64,000 nt of DNA, from positions 39,361,232 through 39,425,231 of the forward strand of contig CM070599.1 in the NCBI GenBank assembly GCA_036346395.1. The letters run 5' to 3'. The position numbers were made by a program, and so were the translations under genes. This document shows, piece after piece, positions 21,944 to 33,532 of the stretch. The first letter of the stretch is position 1. Every line of letters begins with the position of its first letter. The notes under the pieces are model-generated. The model made no database searches. It was not told the origin of the DNA and saw nothing but the letters and a program-made list of their open reading frames with translations. Source of the stretch: Hsuehochloa calcarea (taxonomy: Eukaryota > Streptophyta > Magnoliopsida > Poales > Poaceae).

Positions 21944-23376
21944 TAGGGATGACAATCGGGCGCGGTGGATACAGGTAGTTGATGTGACGGTGGCCCGATC
22001 TTCCGAAAGGTACTGATAAGTCGATTGTGGAGAACTCAACGTTGATGATTCGAAGGCTCCGACCAAAACAGATCAAACCCCTCGCAATTACTACACCACT
22101 GCTCCGATGGTTATCAATCGTGCCGAACGCGGTTGACCTCACCAAGAAGGTTATCTCCTGCATGCGAATCAAGAACACAAGTAAGAAAGTAGAAGATGCA
22201 ATCTGATATTGTATTGCGAATATAGATGAAGCTCACAATGTGGGGTTCCTCAACCGAACGTGCGGCAAGACTGCTAAGCAAAATAATCTCAAAGAAAAAC
22301 CCACCCTAAACTATGACGGCTACTGTATGTATATAAGGGGACGTGAGGAGGTCAACCTAGGGTTGTGCGGCCGCGGGAAGAGGCGTACACAACCTGGACT
22401 CCGACCTCGACACGCTTACAAGGCCCTATTAAGTCCAAAACGGTGACGTAGCACCTTATTCACTATTCATATCGCGTATCTCTGGTCGAAGACCTGGTCG
22501 TAGGACTGGTCCTGAGGTGGTCTTGAGGAGTTCATGCTATCTCTGGTCGTAGATTGTGTCCAACGAGTACTGGACTCGACGAGTACTGGTGAAACTGGTC
22601 GCAGGCCTTCTTGAAATGATCGTAGACCCCGCGGAACTGGTTGTAGACCTTCTTGAACTGGTCGTAGTCCTAGATTCCTAAGTACAAGTAAATCATCTCC
22701 TTTAGGCAGTATCATAGAGTTCTCAAATAATACACTCAGCCCTAGAAACGAATTTACCTGATAAATAAGTTGACGAGCACGTGCCTGAGTCATTCGACCT
22801 TGCACATCATTCAAAGTAGTAGGAAGAGGAGTGTTCATATCAGTAGAAGTGATGTCCTCATCAGTAGTGCTCGCTCATACACATACCCGCGACCCCGAAT
22901 TCCCCTCATGGGCATACCCGCGAAGGATGACATGCGAAAAACCTCGTCCATACCCGTTTACCTGCGAATAATGCATCGCCGCCTGTGGGTACCCATCGCC
23001 CGCGGACATGCTCGTTACCCGCGAGCAATGCATACATCAAGTTCGTCATAATTCACACATCAATGGTGCATCACACATTCAACAACTAATAAAGTTCATC
23101 ACAATTCACATGCCATGTTCAACAAGATAACTAATCAAGTTCAACAAATAAAATACAAATACAAATTGACATAGTTCCTTACACATGTGGGTAGATTACG
23201 GGTAATCGGGCGAAGTGGGTACGGGTGGAGCTTACCTATGCCCATGTCCGTTTACCCGATGGGTAAGGAATTGTGCCCATTTTCATGCTCGTGGGCAAAG
23301 AAAGACGTCCATACCCGTCTCTATTAGTGTATTCGTCCGCGAGTACGCAGGTAATCGAACACAATTGACATCCCTA
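21944..23376. mobile_element. hAT-like element with exact 8-bp target duplication
   Basis: Left end TAGGGATGACAAT and, inverted, right end TAGGGATGTCAATTG form the inverted repeats. The flanking 8-mer CTCATTCC is identical at 21936-21943 and 23377-23384. The right third (22870-23360) contains repeated subterminal motifs such as CCCGCGGGTA and TACCCGCGA. The middle (about 21990-22860) includes repeats of TGGTCGTAG (22480-22670) and looks like another insertion. No transposase was seen. Confidence 0.8.
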
Positions 23377-23556
23377 CTCATTCCTCGTAAGCACATGTTT
23401 AATATAAAATAAGGAATGTTATCATCCCATTAAATTCTATAGGATAATTCCATAATAGACCAACTCATCTTTAGATGAGGTGACACATCGAACCAAACAC
23501 CTCATTAAGGATCATCAGAGACAAAAAAAAATCAACTGAGATTTAACTAACTTTCT

Positions 23557-23732
23557 GTTGCCTGACAATTAGCAATTCCGTTTTTTTTCTCTCCGGTAAG
23601 TGATCAGCTCGTCCAATGTTGCGGCGTGGGTTGACTAATTTTTAGTTGCCTTACAATTAGCAATTCCGATTTTTTTTTCTCGCTAGAAAGCGATCAGCTC
23701 GTCCAATGTGGCGGCGTGGGTTGTCTGGCAAG
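23557..23732. repeat. 88-bp tandem duplication
   Basis: GTTGCCTGACAATTAGCAATT at 23557 recurs in slightly changed form at 23645. Both copies continue through GATCAGCTCGTCCAATGT and GCGGCGTGGGTTG. The function is unknown. Confidence 0.85.
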
Positions 23733-24600
23733 TGACAACCCAAAAGCCCGTGTGCGTGGAACTTTCCTTGCGCGACCGTATGCCATTTTTCTTAGAACGT
23801 ACCGGGTACTGTACAAATTTAGAACCGTAAGATCGCAGGATGGACCGTTCGGATTTATAAATGAGTTAGGTCATTTGTGGGCACCATACAGTAGCACTGT
23901 AGACTAAAGCATCTAGTTTGGTTGGTGATAGACTGCTAGTACTGACTCGAACAACAAAAATGAGGAAAAACATACAATAAATATTGTCTTGATTAGTGTG
24001 TGCGTGTTTTATAAAGCATCTTTAATAGTATCTTTAATATCGTTTTTTAGCTATACTACACTAATAAAATTTTATATGAATGAGAGAAGGAGACAAGAGA
24101 GAGTAAAAGTTGTCTCTTCCTGAAGAAACTGTCGTGCACGTGAAATAAGATATCATACATTAATCTACTATAGTTGATATGTAGGCACGTTTCAAAGAAA
24201 ATTTACAAAATTTAAATATTGAAGAGTGTGCTATAGACTATCTATTAGAGATGTTGTCTCTAAAAATGATGTGGTATATGTTAGAAACAAAAATATCTCT
24301 AACTATTGAAGATACCCGATCAACAAAATCATTCAAAGCATGGGTACTTCACTACTGGCCTACTGGGATATAAACGCTGCGTAATCACGCTCACTCGTCG
24401 CCAACTACTGTACGTTGACTAGAAATTGGAACATCGTGTTTGTTTGATACAACCCAGAGTTTCCCTTGACCTTGTACAATTCAAATTCAGATCAAAATCA
24501 AACTGCTCAAAGTTTAGAAGGATTCAAATGGTAAATCGTTAAATACACATCTTTATTGTGGTTAGGAGACGTGTTTTTTTTTTGACACAGCGTTCTTCAA
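23733..24600. other. 3' flank of the first glucosyltransferase
   Basis: AT-rich DNA with no gene or bounded element recognised. The part next to 24601 should include the 3' UTR of the minus-strand glucosyltransferase. Confidence 0.45.
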
Positions 24601-26004
24601 TCACCCGGTGATTTGAGCAATGAAGTCCTCCAGGTCCTTGCGCGACAACCCGCCTACAGCCGCGGACGCGCGGACGGCCTCCCCGAGCACCTTCGCGCGC
24701 TGCTGGACCGCGAGCCCTTCATCGGTGACCATCACCGTCTCGATCACCTCCTGTATGGTTGCCGCCGGTGTCACCTCGTTGTGTTTCTCCCATGGCCTCA
24801 CGAGGAGCCCGGCCTTGAGGTATTTGCACACCAGCTCCGCGTCCCACGGCTGGTCGGAGTGCATAGGCCAGGCAAGAATAGGCTTCCCGTGGCTCATGCT
24901 CTCCACGGTCGAGTTCCAGCCGCAGTGGCTCATGAACGCCGCCGTGGCGCTGTGCGCCAGGATCTCCAGCTGCGGCGCCCACCCGGCTATCACCATCCCA
25001 GCGCCTTCGGTTTGCTTGGTGAACTCGGACAGAAGCTTCGCATGCCGGCTCTCGCCGGAGTCCGTGAATATGTTGCCGCGGTCAGCGTCGCGCAGCACCC
25101 AGATGAACCGCTGCTTGCTGCCGCGCAGTGCCGAGGCAAGCTCGGCGACTTGCTCCCCTCGGATCGAGGACATCGAGCCGAACGACACGTAGAGCACCGA
25201 TGACGGCGGCTGCGTGTCGAGCCAGTCCAGGCACTCGTGCCGCTGCTCGCCCTGCTTCCACGCAGTCGCGTCGAGCAGTGGGTTTAACGGCCCGATGGCG
25301 AAGAGCTTCTTGCTGCCTGCGGCCAGGTACTGGGTGACAGCGTCGATAAAGTCACCCTCGAGCGCGCGGCACGTGTTGGCGAGGATGCCGGCGCTGGACG
25401 AAATCCCTTGCGCCACTCTCGCCCGTTCGCTGGCGTATTCGTTGAACTCCTTGGTCACGCATTCGTTGACGGGGAGGGGGTCGAGGCCGTTCTCGCGCAG
25501 GAGCCGGTGCCCAGCCTCCATCTGCCTGACGATGACCGACACGGCAGTGCAGTGCAATCCGAACGCCTCCCCGTTGGGCAGGCGGGCCGCCTCCTCGGCG
25601 GCGAAGGAATTCATGAGGTCGTACAGGACGACGACGCGGCGACGAGAAGCAGAGAGCTTGTCGAGGAGAGCTGCGAGCGGGGCGCGCGCGTCGGCGGTGT
25701 AGGCCTCCCAAAGGGGCATGAGGTGGGAGGGGAAGGGCGAGTCGGCGGCGGGGTCGGGAGGCAGGGAGACATACGTGGAGATCCGGAGGTTGTGGAACTG
25801 GATCGAGAGGAGCGCCTCCTCGTCCCAGCCGTGCACGCGCTCTCGAGCCTGGCGGACGTGCGCCGCGGGCGCCGCGTAGTGCACGTCCAGCCCGCGCGAC
25901 GCGAGCTGCAACGAGAGGTGCAGGAGCTGGTTGAGGTGGCCCTGTGCCGGGAACGGCACCGCCACGATGGCGACCGACTCCGCTGGGTTCCCCTCCCCTT
26001 CCAT
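24601..26004 (-). CDS. cZOGT: cis-zeatin O-glucosyltransferase (UGT93-type), copy 1
   Basis: A single-exon gene of 467 aa. Family-1 UDP-sugar transferases of this type glucosylate the side-chain hydroxyl of zeatin cytokinins, giving storage forms. They act in the cytosol. The N-terminal acceptor domain has the catalytic His23 in VPFPAQGHLNQ and the partner Asp129 in VVVLYDLMNS. The PSPG sugar-donor box is residues 342-385, exactly 44 aa, with WAPQLEIL, SHCGWNS and a final Gln385 usual for UDP-glucose. Length and sequence match the grass cisZOG family. The start at MEGEGNPAES fits family N-termini. It is closely similar to the copy at 33995-35365 (same C-terminal EKHNEV and DDFI/EDFI pattern), so the two are tandem paralogues. 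Acceptor specificity (cis or trans zeatin) cannot be read from sequence. Confidence 0.93.
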   Translation of the reverse strand: MEGEGNPAESVAIVAVPFPAQGHLNQLLHLSLQLASRGLDVHYAAPAAHVRQARERVHGWDEEALLSIQFHNLRISTYVSLPPDPAADSPFPSHLMPLWEAYTADARAPLAALLDKLSASRRRVVVLYDLMNSFAAEEAARLPNGEAFGLHCTAVSVIVRQMEAGHRLLRENGLDPLPVNECVTKEFNEYASERARVAQGISSSAGILANTCRALEGDFIDAVTQYLAAGSKKLFAIGPLNPLLDATAWKQGEQRHECLDWLDTQPPSSVLYVSFGSMSSIRGEQVAELASALRGSKQRFIWVLRDADRGNIFTDSGESRHAKLLSEFTKQTEGAGMVIAGWAPQLEILAHSATAAFMSHCGWNSTVESMSHGKPILAWPMHSDQPWDAELVCKYLKAGLLVRPWEKHNEVTPAATIQEVIETVMVTDEGLAVQQRAKVLGEAVRASAAVGGLSRKDLEDFIAQITG

Positions 26005-26795
26005 TCTGTGTTATATCCCCTATTGGCCCTATCCGTGCGTTGGAGCAGGGCAGCATGGGCGGTTTTAACGATGTTTGGTGCAGCGTCCAGTGACGAAACC
26101 AAAGCTCGGTCGTTGATTTTCCAATGCCGCCGTTGCATTCACGCGGTGAAAAGTCCACTGCCCAGCCAACATTTCTGTTGTTTGTAACTTGGCTTCCACG
26201 CCTCAGCGTTTCCGATAAACTAAAATCCCAATCATTCACGTAGGATGGACCAGGAATTTAGCCGAACCAAACAAGGCCTTAAAAGGAGCATGCATGTAGG
26301 GAACTAACTGCTCACGCTTTGTTACAGCCGAACAGACGTGAAGATACTTTCATTTGTTAGTGAAGACGAGTACGGCCAGGGGGTGTTTTGGTTTCTCAGC
26401 TACATCTATAACAGAGCAGAAGCACGCGCACAACACACGTACATCACTCGCGCCACACATGTACACTCACGTACTCGTGTCTACGTGGGCTCTAGGACCT
26501 CGTGGACAGAGACGGAGTTAGAAAATTTTACCCATAGGGCATATGGTAAGAACTACAGCCAAGGGTGCTAAGTATAAATACTTTATTATTCTACGTAGGC
26601 AAATTAAGAACTGTACAGATGACTTTATCGATCATGGGGGTGATGAGTATGAAGAGTTAAGTTCTTCGGAACGGTGGTGAACCGTCAAAGACAGGGAAGA
26701 AGTTGTGCGGCAGCAGGTGGTGCTGGAGGAGATGAGGAGGAAGGTGACATGATGGTGGAGACGAGGAAGGAGGTGGGAGAAGCGGTAGAGAGGAG
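26005..26795. other. Upstream region of glucosyltransferase copy 1
   Basis: Contains the minus-strand promoter and 5' UTR of copy 1. A TATA-like GATATAACAC lies only about 10-20 bp before the ATG, too close to be the TATA box. Nothing else was recognised before the hAT insertion. Confidence 0.4.
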
Positions 26796-27152
26796 TAAGG
26801 GTGGAAAAAAAGCTCGAAACTCGCGAGCCAGCTCGACTCGGCTCGAACTCGGTCCCTTAATGAGCCGAGCCGAGCCGACAATTTAACTCGTTTTCTTAAC
26901 GAGTCGAGTTCGAGCTGGCTCGTGAATTGCTCATTAAGCTCGTTAAAAAACTAACACAGTTGAGCAGTAGCATCAGGCCAGCCCAACCCAGCAACCCTTA
27001 GGCGGTCCAGGGAGGCCTAAGCCCCAAACTGTGATCTCTTGACTTTCTTAACGAGCCGAGCCGAGCTTGGTATTTTGCTCGTTAGCTTAACGAGCCGAGC
27101 TCGTTTTCTTAACGAGCTTTACCGAGCCGAGTTAGCTCGTTATCTACCCTTA
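26796..27152. mobile_element. hAT-type MITE with GAGC/GCTC subterminal repeats
   Basis: A 357-bp element with ends TAAGGGTGGA and, inverted, TAAGGGTAGA. It is flanked by an exact 8-bp duplication GAGAGGAG (26788-26795 and 27153-27160). The interior is packed with CGAGCC, GAGCTCG and TTAACGAG words near both ends in opposite orientations, the arrangement of hAT transposase-binding sites. It does not code for protein. Confidence 0.9.
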
Positions 27153-27160
27153 GAGAGGAG

Positions 27161-27935
27161 GTGGCGACATAGTAGAAGGTGAGGTGAAGGCAAATGTTGC
27201 GGCACCCATGGGTTGGTAGGGTGACTGCAGCAGACAGCAGTCGGTGGGGTAAAATGGGGCTTGGGACTTAGGGTTATAATTGGGCGAGGGGGAAATATAC
27301 ATGATTGGTGGGGAAAGGTCAGAAGAGATTCATCAAATCTAGATTAATGCATGAGTCAAAAATTTCAAATGATATTTTTACACTCCCTACATTATTGTTT
27401 TTACGTCGTTCTAGAATGCGTACAATCAACAATTTAAAAATTTGACCTCTAATATATACAAACACATGTGGATTTGTCATATGGAATTGATATTACTAGA
27501 TTTGTCATAAAAAAATAGCTATTGAGAATTTTTGCTAACTCATGCTATTAAGAACGGAGGTAGTATAAAAATAGCTAGTTCATGCCAAGGCAGACCCTTT
27601 TTGAGAGAGAGGGAGAGAGAGGCAACAATAGCTATTGAGAATTTTTGCGGTACCTTCTATTTTCCCTCTAACTAAATATGATCATTGATTTCTTATGGTC
27701 AATATATATGGACTTTCCTTCGAACTCTAAATTTTTTCTAGGTTTATTCGCAACAACACAATCCAATCGATGCCGCTACTCTTTTATACTTCATTTGTTC
27801 AATTGTTAAAAAAACAACTTCATTATTTTTTTGGGTAAATCGAGGAGCTTTAAACTTTATTGATGTAAAGCATGATTACAATATGCATGCACCTGAACAT
27901 GCTTTTAAAAAAACTGTTGCACTATTAATCACATA
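27161..27935. other. Intergenic DNA between two transposons
   Basis: AT-rich with a short GAGAGAGGGA run near 27603. The phrase AGCTATTGAGAATTTTTGC occurs twice (about 27517 and 27631). No gene was recognised. Confidence 0.45.
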
Positions 27936-27994
27936 GTCTGTTTGGTATGTCTCTGCTTTAAGTTTTTGTAGCTCCAACTTCAACTTCAGCTTTA

Positions 27995-28420
27995 GGCCCT
28001 GTTTGGTACGGCTCTGCTCCAATTTTTTACAGCTCCAACTCCAGCTTCACTCTTGGATCCACTCCTATGAGAAGTTAGAGTAGTCTACGGAGGTGTTTGG
28101 TTAGAAAGTTAACTCCAGCTCTAGGAATGAGAAAGATCTTTGTTAAAAGACTATACTACCCTTGTTTTATTGGATGGGCGAGGGGGGTTTTATTGGATGG
28201 CATTTGGTGGGTAATTTTATCTTAATTTTAGGGGTATTTTCGTAACCGGATGACTGCTCCATGCGGGGAGCAGCCTTCTCGCAGCTCTGAAAAAATACAC
28301 TACAGCCTGCTCCAGATTCTCAAACTCCAAATTCAATTTTTTGTTGGAGCTGGATCGTTTGGCATGGCTCCACCTACTCCAACTAAGAAGCTGGGAGTTG
28401 GAGCCATACCAAACAGGCCC
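27995..28420. mobile_element. MITE nested in the left arm of the composite element
   Basis: Ends are GGCCCTGTTTGGTACGGCTC and, inverted, GGGCCTGTTTGGTATGGCTC. TTA precedes and TAA follows, compatible with a Tourist-like insertion with one changed base. The body contains GGATCCACTCCTATGAG and TACTACCCTTGTTTTATTGG, words repeated in the surrounding left arm, so host and insert belong to one family. Confidence 0.8.
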
Positions 28421-28961
28421 TAACTCTTGGATCCACCTATGAGAAGTTGGAGCAGTCTAAGTTGGTGTTTGGTGAAAAAAATAACTCCAGCTCCACAAAT
28501 GAAAAAGATCATTGTAAAAAGACTGTACTACCCTTGTTTTGTGACTTGTAACCTTTTTTATTGCTTAACTTACAATAGTTTAATAAGTTGATTTCTGTCA
28601 TATTATGTGCTTTTATTTTTTTTATTTTTCTGGCTAAGTTATGCCCTGTAGTGTCATCTTTTTCACACACATTCAAAAAATTTACTTGAAAAAAATTAAA
28701 TACAAAATACATAAACATACAAAGTTCATAACAAAGGTTATAATTCAATGAGTATCACAACAAAAGCCCATAAGAGAGGCAAGGAGGCAAGGATGTCATT
28801 TACAATTCTCCTCATCTTTATTAATCAAAGCTATTGTTTCAAATCCGAAAACCACTACATCAAACGGCAACAATAAAAAGAATAAAGCATACAAGGGCAG
28901 CAGCCGCCCAATTCAGCTTCTACGATTCCCTAAAGCTTGCCCTGTTTGGTATGTATGTCAC

Positions 28962-29189
28962 CTGTAAATGATTCATTAATGTCTCTATAGAAGTTGTACG
29001 ATCAGTATCAATTTCATAGGACCGAATCAAGAAATTCCGCCTAAACACCAGTCCATCTTGGATGATCCTACCAAAGCCAAATGTGTCAACAAGCATGTTA
29101 GGTTTCTTCAGCTTCCAGTCAAGCAGTGTCCACTGCTTCTCTGCAGCGATGAAGATGGTCGTGATAGCTGCCATTTTAGAGTTATGCAT
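28962..29189 (-). pseudogene. FATB: FATB acyl-ACP thioesterase exon fragment
   Basis: The minus-strand reading contains AAEKQWTLLDWK, DGLVFRRNFLIRSYEI and SIETLMNHLQ. These are hallmarks of the plastid palmitoyl-ACP thioesterase (FATB) near the start of the first hot-dog domain. The reading stops being FATB-like at a GT donor after NHLQ (28962/28961), the family exon boundary. The next exons and the transit peptide are absent from this region. It lies inside the composite transposon on the same strand as the desaturase fragment. It is not a functional gene. Confidence 0.85.
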
Positions 29190-29727
29190 AGGAAATTACA
29201 ATAAGTTATCACTTCAGTGAATGAAAAATAGATACTGAAACAAGCAGGACATAAACATGTAGTAAGCAAACGACTAAATTGACCATTAGAAAAGATAGGA
29301 TGTTACCAAAGAGCAATTCAAGTCATGTGAAGGAAATAAGATATGGGCTACTGGGCCGCCCGAGAGCTGTTACTAAAGAGCAAAAATTACAGGAGTACCA
29401 CAAAACATTATCAACCATTCATTCATTTAGCTTACAATTTCATTAAATTCAAGCATCCACAGTCTGCACAATTTAAGCAAAATGAAAATGTATATTAACT
29501 TAAGCCACAAGTTCATAATAAAATGCAAGTACTATTGATATAGTTACCATGACAAGGAGCATAGAACAATCTAATACGGTGAACAAGTAGGCAATTGAAG
29601 CATGAACCCCACTCTTCAGTTGCAAAGACAATCACTTGTCAACACAAAAAATCCGACCTGACTCCAACGAATAAAAAGATCAATCTCTCCACACAAATCA
29701 GAAGCAATCAGATAATTGCAAGCACAA

Positions 29728-32700
29728 GGCGAAGAGCGGCATGTGCTGGAGGTCCGGGTCGTGGTTGAGGCTGTTGCAGGTGAGGTGGTGTGTGTTGTGG
29801 TTGCACTTCCACCACGCGATGCTAAGACCGGTGAGGCAGTTCTCGGAGAGCACCTGCACGAGGCGGTCAAGCGCGGTGTGGCCGGTGATGCGGTGGTGGC
29901 CGAAGTCATGGCCCATCCACCTGTAACACCCCGTTTTTCGGTTAATGAATAGTGTTTACTATTTAACCCTTATTTTCAATTCGTGATTTCAATTTGTAAT
30001 ATTTTCGAAGGATTTCAAACTTCTTGTTAAAGCTCGGGTTTGTGTTTCAAATCTTTCCGTGTTTTCAAAATTTCAAATTCAAACTTGTAGCTCTCTTTTC
30101 GATTTTGGAGCATTTGCAAGTTTCAAATTCCTTCTTCTTCTCCCCAGACTCTCACCCATTGCCTTCTGGCTAGCCGCCCGCTCATCTCTCTCTCCTGCCT
30201 GGGCCGCCTCCCTCTTCCACGCTTGGCCTACCTTCTTCCCCAGTAATCAGCCTGGCCCACTCAGCACACCCCCATGCCATGCTGATCTTCTCTCTCTCCC
30301 GTGGCTGCTCCCACCAGCTCCCACCGGCTCCCGTCACCTCCATCAGGATCGGCCCCGGCCACGGCCTCAAGGCACCGCCATCCCCGCCACCACCATCCCG
30401 CGCCCATGCCCCCGCTTCCACTGCCTCCATGCGCACGCAGAGCCCATGCCGCCATCTCGGGACTCGCCGCCTCGCCCCTCCCGCACCTGCTCCCCCTTTC
30501 CGCCGCCTATATAAAGCCCTAGAGAAGCCCCTTCACCCCCCTGCTTCGCCCCCTTCGCCTCAGGTAAGCGCCATTGTCTTGCCCGAGCTCCCCTTTTCAC
30601 CGAACCGCCTCGCCGCCGATCTCCGCCTCGGCCATCTCCGCGCCGCCACCCTCACACCGGCGCCACCACCTCCCAGAGTCCTCCTCCAAGCCAAGCCTCC
30701 GGACCACCGCAGCCTCTGATCGAGCTCGTCTCCCTCGCCCGGCGGCGTCTTCCTCACCGGGCCGATCTCCCGCCCGGCCAGCTCCCGCCGCCATTGTCGG
30801 CCAGGTGAGCTTCCAAGGACCTCGCCGACCCCGTGCTTCCCCAATTCCAGCAAGCACCGCCCAGTCGCCTTCTCCACCTCCGGCCGAGCTCCCGCCGCCG
30901 CCCCATGGTCGCGTCGCGCTCGGTGATCCTCCGCGCCGCCGCCATCACGGGACCGCCACCGAGGGGAACCCATTTTGTAACCCGCGCCGCCGCCTCCTCC
31001 GCCGGCGACGAGCCGCGCCACCCCGGCTTCTCCTCCGGCCGCGGCGTTGTTGGACGCCACGGTTTTGTCAAGTGATTACTGGATCGCTTAAAGGTTTAAT
31101 CACCGGTTAATTAGCGCTGAGAACCGTCTGCCTCGCCGACGCGTGGCCCCGGACATCGTGGCGCTAAGTTAACCACCGATTTTCCTCCCCGTGGTCGACG
31201 TGTGGGCCCGCAACACTGCGGTCAAGACGTGCACCGTGGACGGCGGCAGGCGTGTTGGCCTTCGCCCACGCCACAAAGGCGCGTGGGACCGCACCTCGCG
31301 CAAGCCCGCCACGTGTCAGCTCCACGTTTTTCCAGCCTTTTTTTGATTTTCCAGTCAATTAAAAATCCTGTTTAAAACTTCAAAAATCCATAACTTCCTC
31401 ATTATAGCTCCAAAAATTATGAATCTTTTTCCTAAAATTTTCTAAAATCAAGATCTTGCTAATGGCACTGGTCTTGTTTAATTTGGAGTTTATTTGCTTG
31501 ATGATTTGTATTTATTTGCTCTCTTTTGCTGTTGTATATTTTCCGGTACGACCGTCCGAGTAGGATTCGAAGACGCGGGAGGCCTCCACTTCGGACAAGC
31601 TCAAGAATACCTAGACCGTTCTACATTTATCCCAGGCGAGTCAACACTTTGATCATATTGATCCCACATTTTATGCAAATTATATTCGTTTAAAATATTA
31701 AATTGCATGCTCTAATTTCTATGCAAATATATGTCAAACACCCTAAGGTAGTTAAATGCCTACTTGTTGATTAATAATTTATTACCTCATATCCTTGAAA
31801 ATTGAACTCCCAATATCCTTGTCACCCTAGTAAATACCTGGTAACATACTAGTTATAGGTCGTACTTAAACGCCATGCTAAACTTGTTTAAGTACCGGGG
31901 TATTTTTACCCCAAATCATCATCCTTTAATCATGACAAATGTTTTGGGCAGTCATTGAGGGAGAATGACTGGACTGGTTGGATAATTTGTTTTATACTTC
32001 TCCAAAACCTTAAAACTTGCTAATACTACATCTGGGCGGATGGAGAGAATGGTGGGTGCCGTCGGGCACGAGAGCGATTGGTATGTGGTATGAACCGTCT
32101 GGGTGGATTAAGGACTTAATCTTGTCATGACCTCCGTGTAAAACAAGTACAACCACAAGTCCGCAAAATGCAACTTGGCTTAGTAAATTTATCGAACCCC
32201 GAAAGTCATCTCACCTTTGGTGGAGGAGAGGCAAGGTGCATGAGTCGGGAAGGGACACCGAAGGTGAGGTCGCCACTACGCCGTCAGAGTGGTGAACATC
32301 CCGCACAACTTATGGGCGCAACCCCATATGGGTGAGATGATGGAAAGGGCGAAGTGGATTGAAAGGTTATCGTGTGACGACCGCTCAACTACATGACTAC
32401 GGAATCATGTGGGGTAACGAGTATGATTGTCTCTTGTGGGTAAAGTGTATAACCTCCGCAGAGTCAAAATCGTTTTAAACAACCGCGCTACGGTCAAAGG
32501 CGGACATGGGAACTTAACTTGAGTTAGTTCTATTTCAAAAACCTTGTGGGTGATATGAAAACCGTGCCGGGCCTCGAGATTTGACTTTTCCCGGATCGTC
32601 AGATCAAGTGTTGTTAATGTATGGAGGTAGCTCCAATCAAATGAAGCATGAGACGAGTTTTCGATGGAGGAACCTCATTGTTATTACTTATTGCACAATT

Positions 32701-33532
32701 AATCTCTTTAAAAATGCAATTTGGTTAAAATGCTAAGTGATAGAAATTTCCTAATATCTGTATTTACAACACCGCTTTACGCAAATAAAAGAAACCGAGC
32801 CAACCTTGTTACACCTTGCATGTATATTATTGCAGATTGTGTGGGCTCATGAGCACGGTAGTTGTGCTCATCCTCGCTCTTTCCCAACTCCTCGGAAGTA
32901 GGAAGACTCAAGACTACGACTACTACGAGGATCCGTAAGTCCAAGACCTGTGAATCATTGAAGCGTAGTTCGGTCCTTAGTTGTTCTAGTCTCACCTCAG
33001 CCTAGCCGACTCGTCGGTTCTTGTGTACCTCCTATATTGTCCGGGATTTGGATAATATCGGGTGTACACGGTTCCCCACCACTTGCCTGCGGTAAGATGT
33101 GCCCTCACCCCTTTGGCTTCCGTTGTCGCTTCCGCTATCTTTTGTAATGTACTCATTTGGCCTGTTTGGCCCTTATTGTAAAAACTGACCCGAAGCGGTC
33201 TACGTAAACTCGATGTGTAAATTAATGAATGAAATGATGTTACGCCATGTATGGTTTGATTCAGCAATGTACCTGTGGAGTGCTATCTACTGATCCAGGG
33301 AATAGCACAGAGATTTCACAGAGGATTTGGATTTACAAAATCCGGGTCCGACACCACCCCAACTGGATCCAGATGAAGCCGATGAAGTCACCGGCGAGGA
33401 GGTGGGCCCAGGAGCTGGCGCAGGCGAGAACGCAATACAGCGCGGCGTAGAAGAGGACCGGTGCACCTTGGGGGCAGGGCCGACGCGCTCGAAGAGGCCC
33501 GCGGAGGAGAGGTGCACGAGGAGGCGGCTGTG
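29728..33532 (-). pseudogene. SLD: Delta-8 sphingolipid desaturase fragment, split by a solo LTR
   Basis: Read on the minus strand, 33532-33354 gives AGLFERVGP and then, after a frameshift, ACASSWAHLLAGDFIGFIW. After the LTR, 29921-29728 continues MGHDFGHHRITGH, LSIAWWKCNHNTHH and DPDLQHMPLFA. These are the region after the cytochrome b5 domain and the first two histidine boxes of delta-8 sphingolipid long-chain-base desaturases. The first box reads HDFGH, where HDSGH is usual. The b5 domain, the third histidine box and the C-terminus are missing. The two parts join exactly across one copy of the LTR target duplication, at Gly-Trp before MGHD. It is non-functional. Confidence 0.9.
29922..33353 (+). 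mobile_element. Solo LTR of a gypsy element (3432 bp)
   Basis: Starts TGTAACACCCCG and ends GGGTCCGACA. It is flanked by an exact 5-bp duplication CCACC (29917-29921 and 33354-33358). There is no internal region, so a full element was lost by LTR-LTR recombination. A GC-rich block spans 30180-31060 and should not be read as genes despite long open frames. It carries the shared LTR module (about 32428-32495) and the hairpin TGAGCAC/GTGCTCA (32850-32870). Confidence 0.93.

Noticed and set aside
25352..26239. Long open frames (259-295 codons) opposite or shifted to glucosyltransferase copy 1
   Set aside because: They overlap the real gene in other frames. GC-rich codon bias leaves them open, and they show no family features.
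30279..31110. Several overlapping Pro/Ala/Arg-rich frames up to 178 codons
   Set aside because: They are inside the solo LTR 29922-33353 on both strands at once, as expected of GC-rich non-coding DNA.
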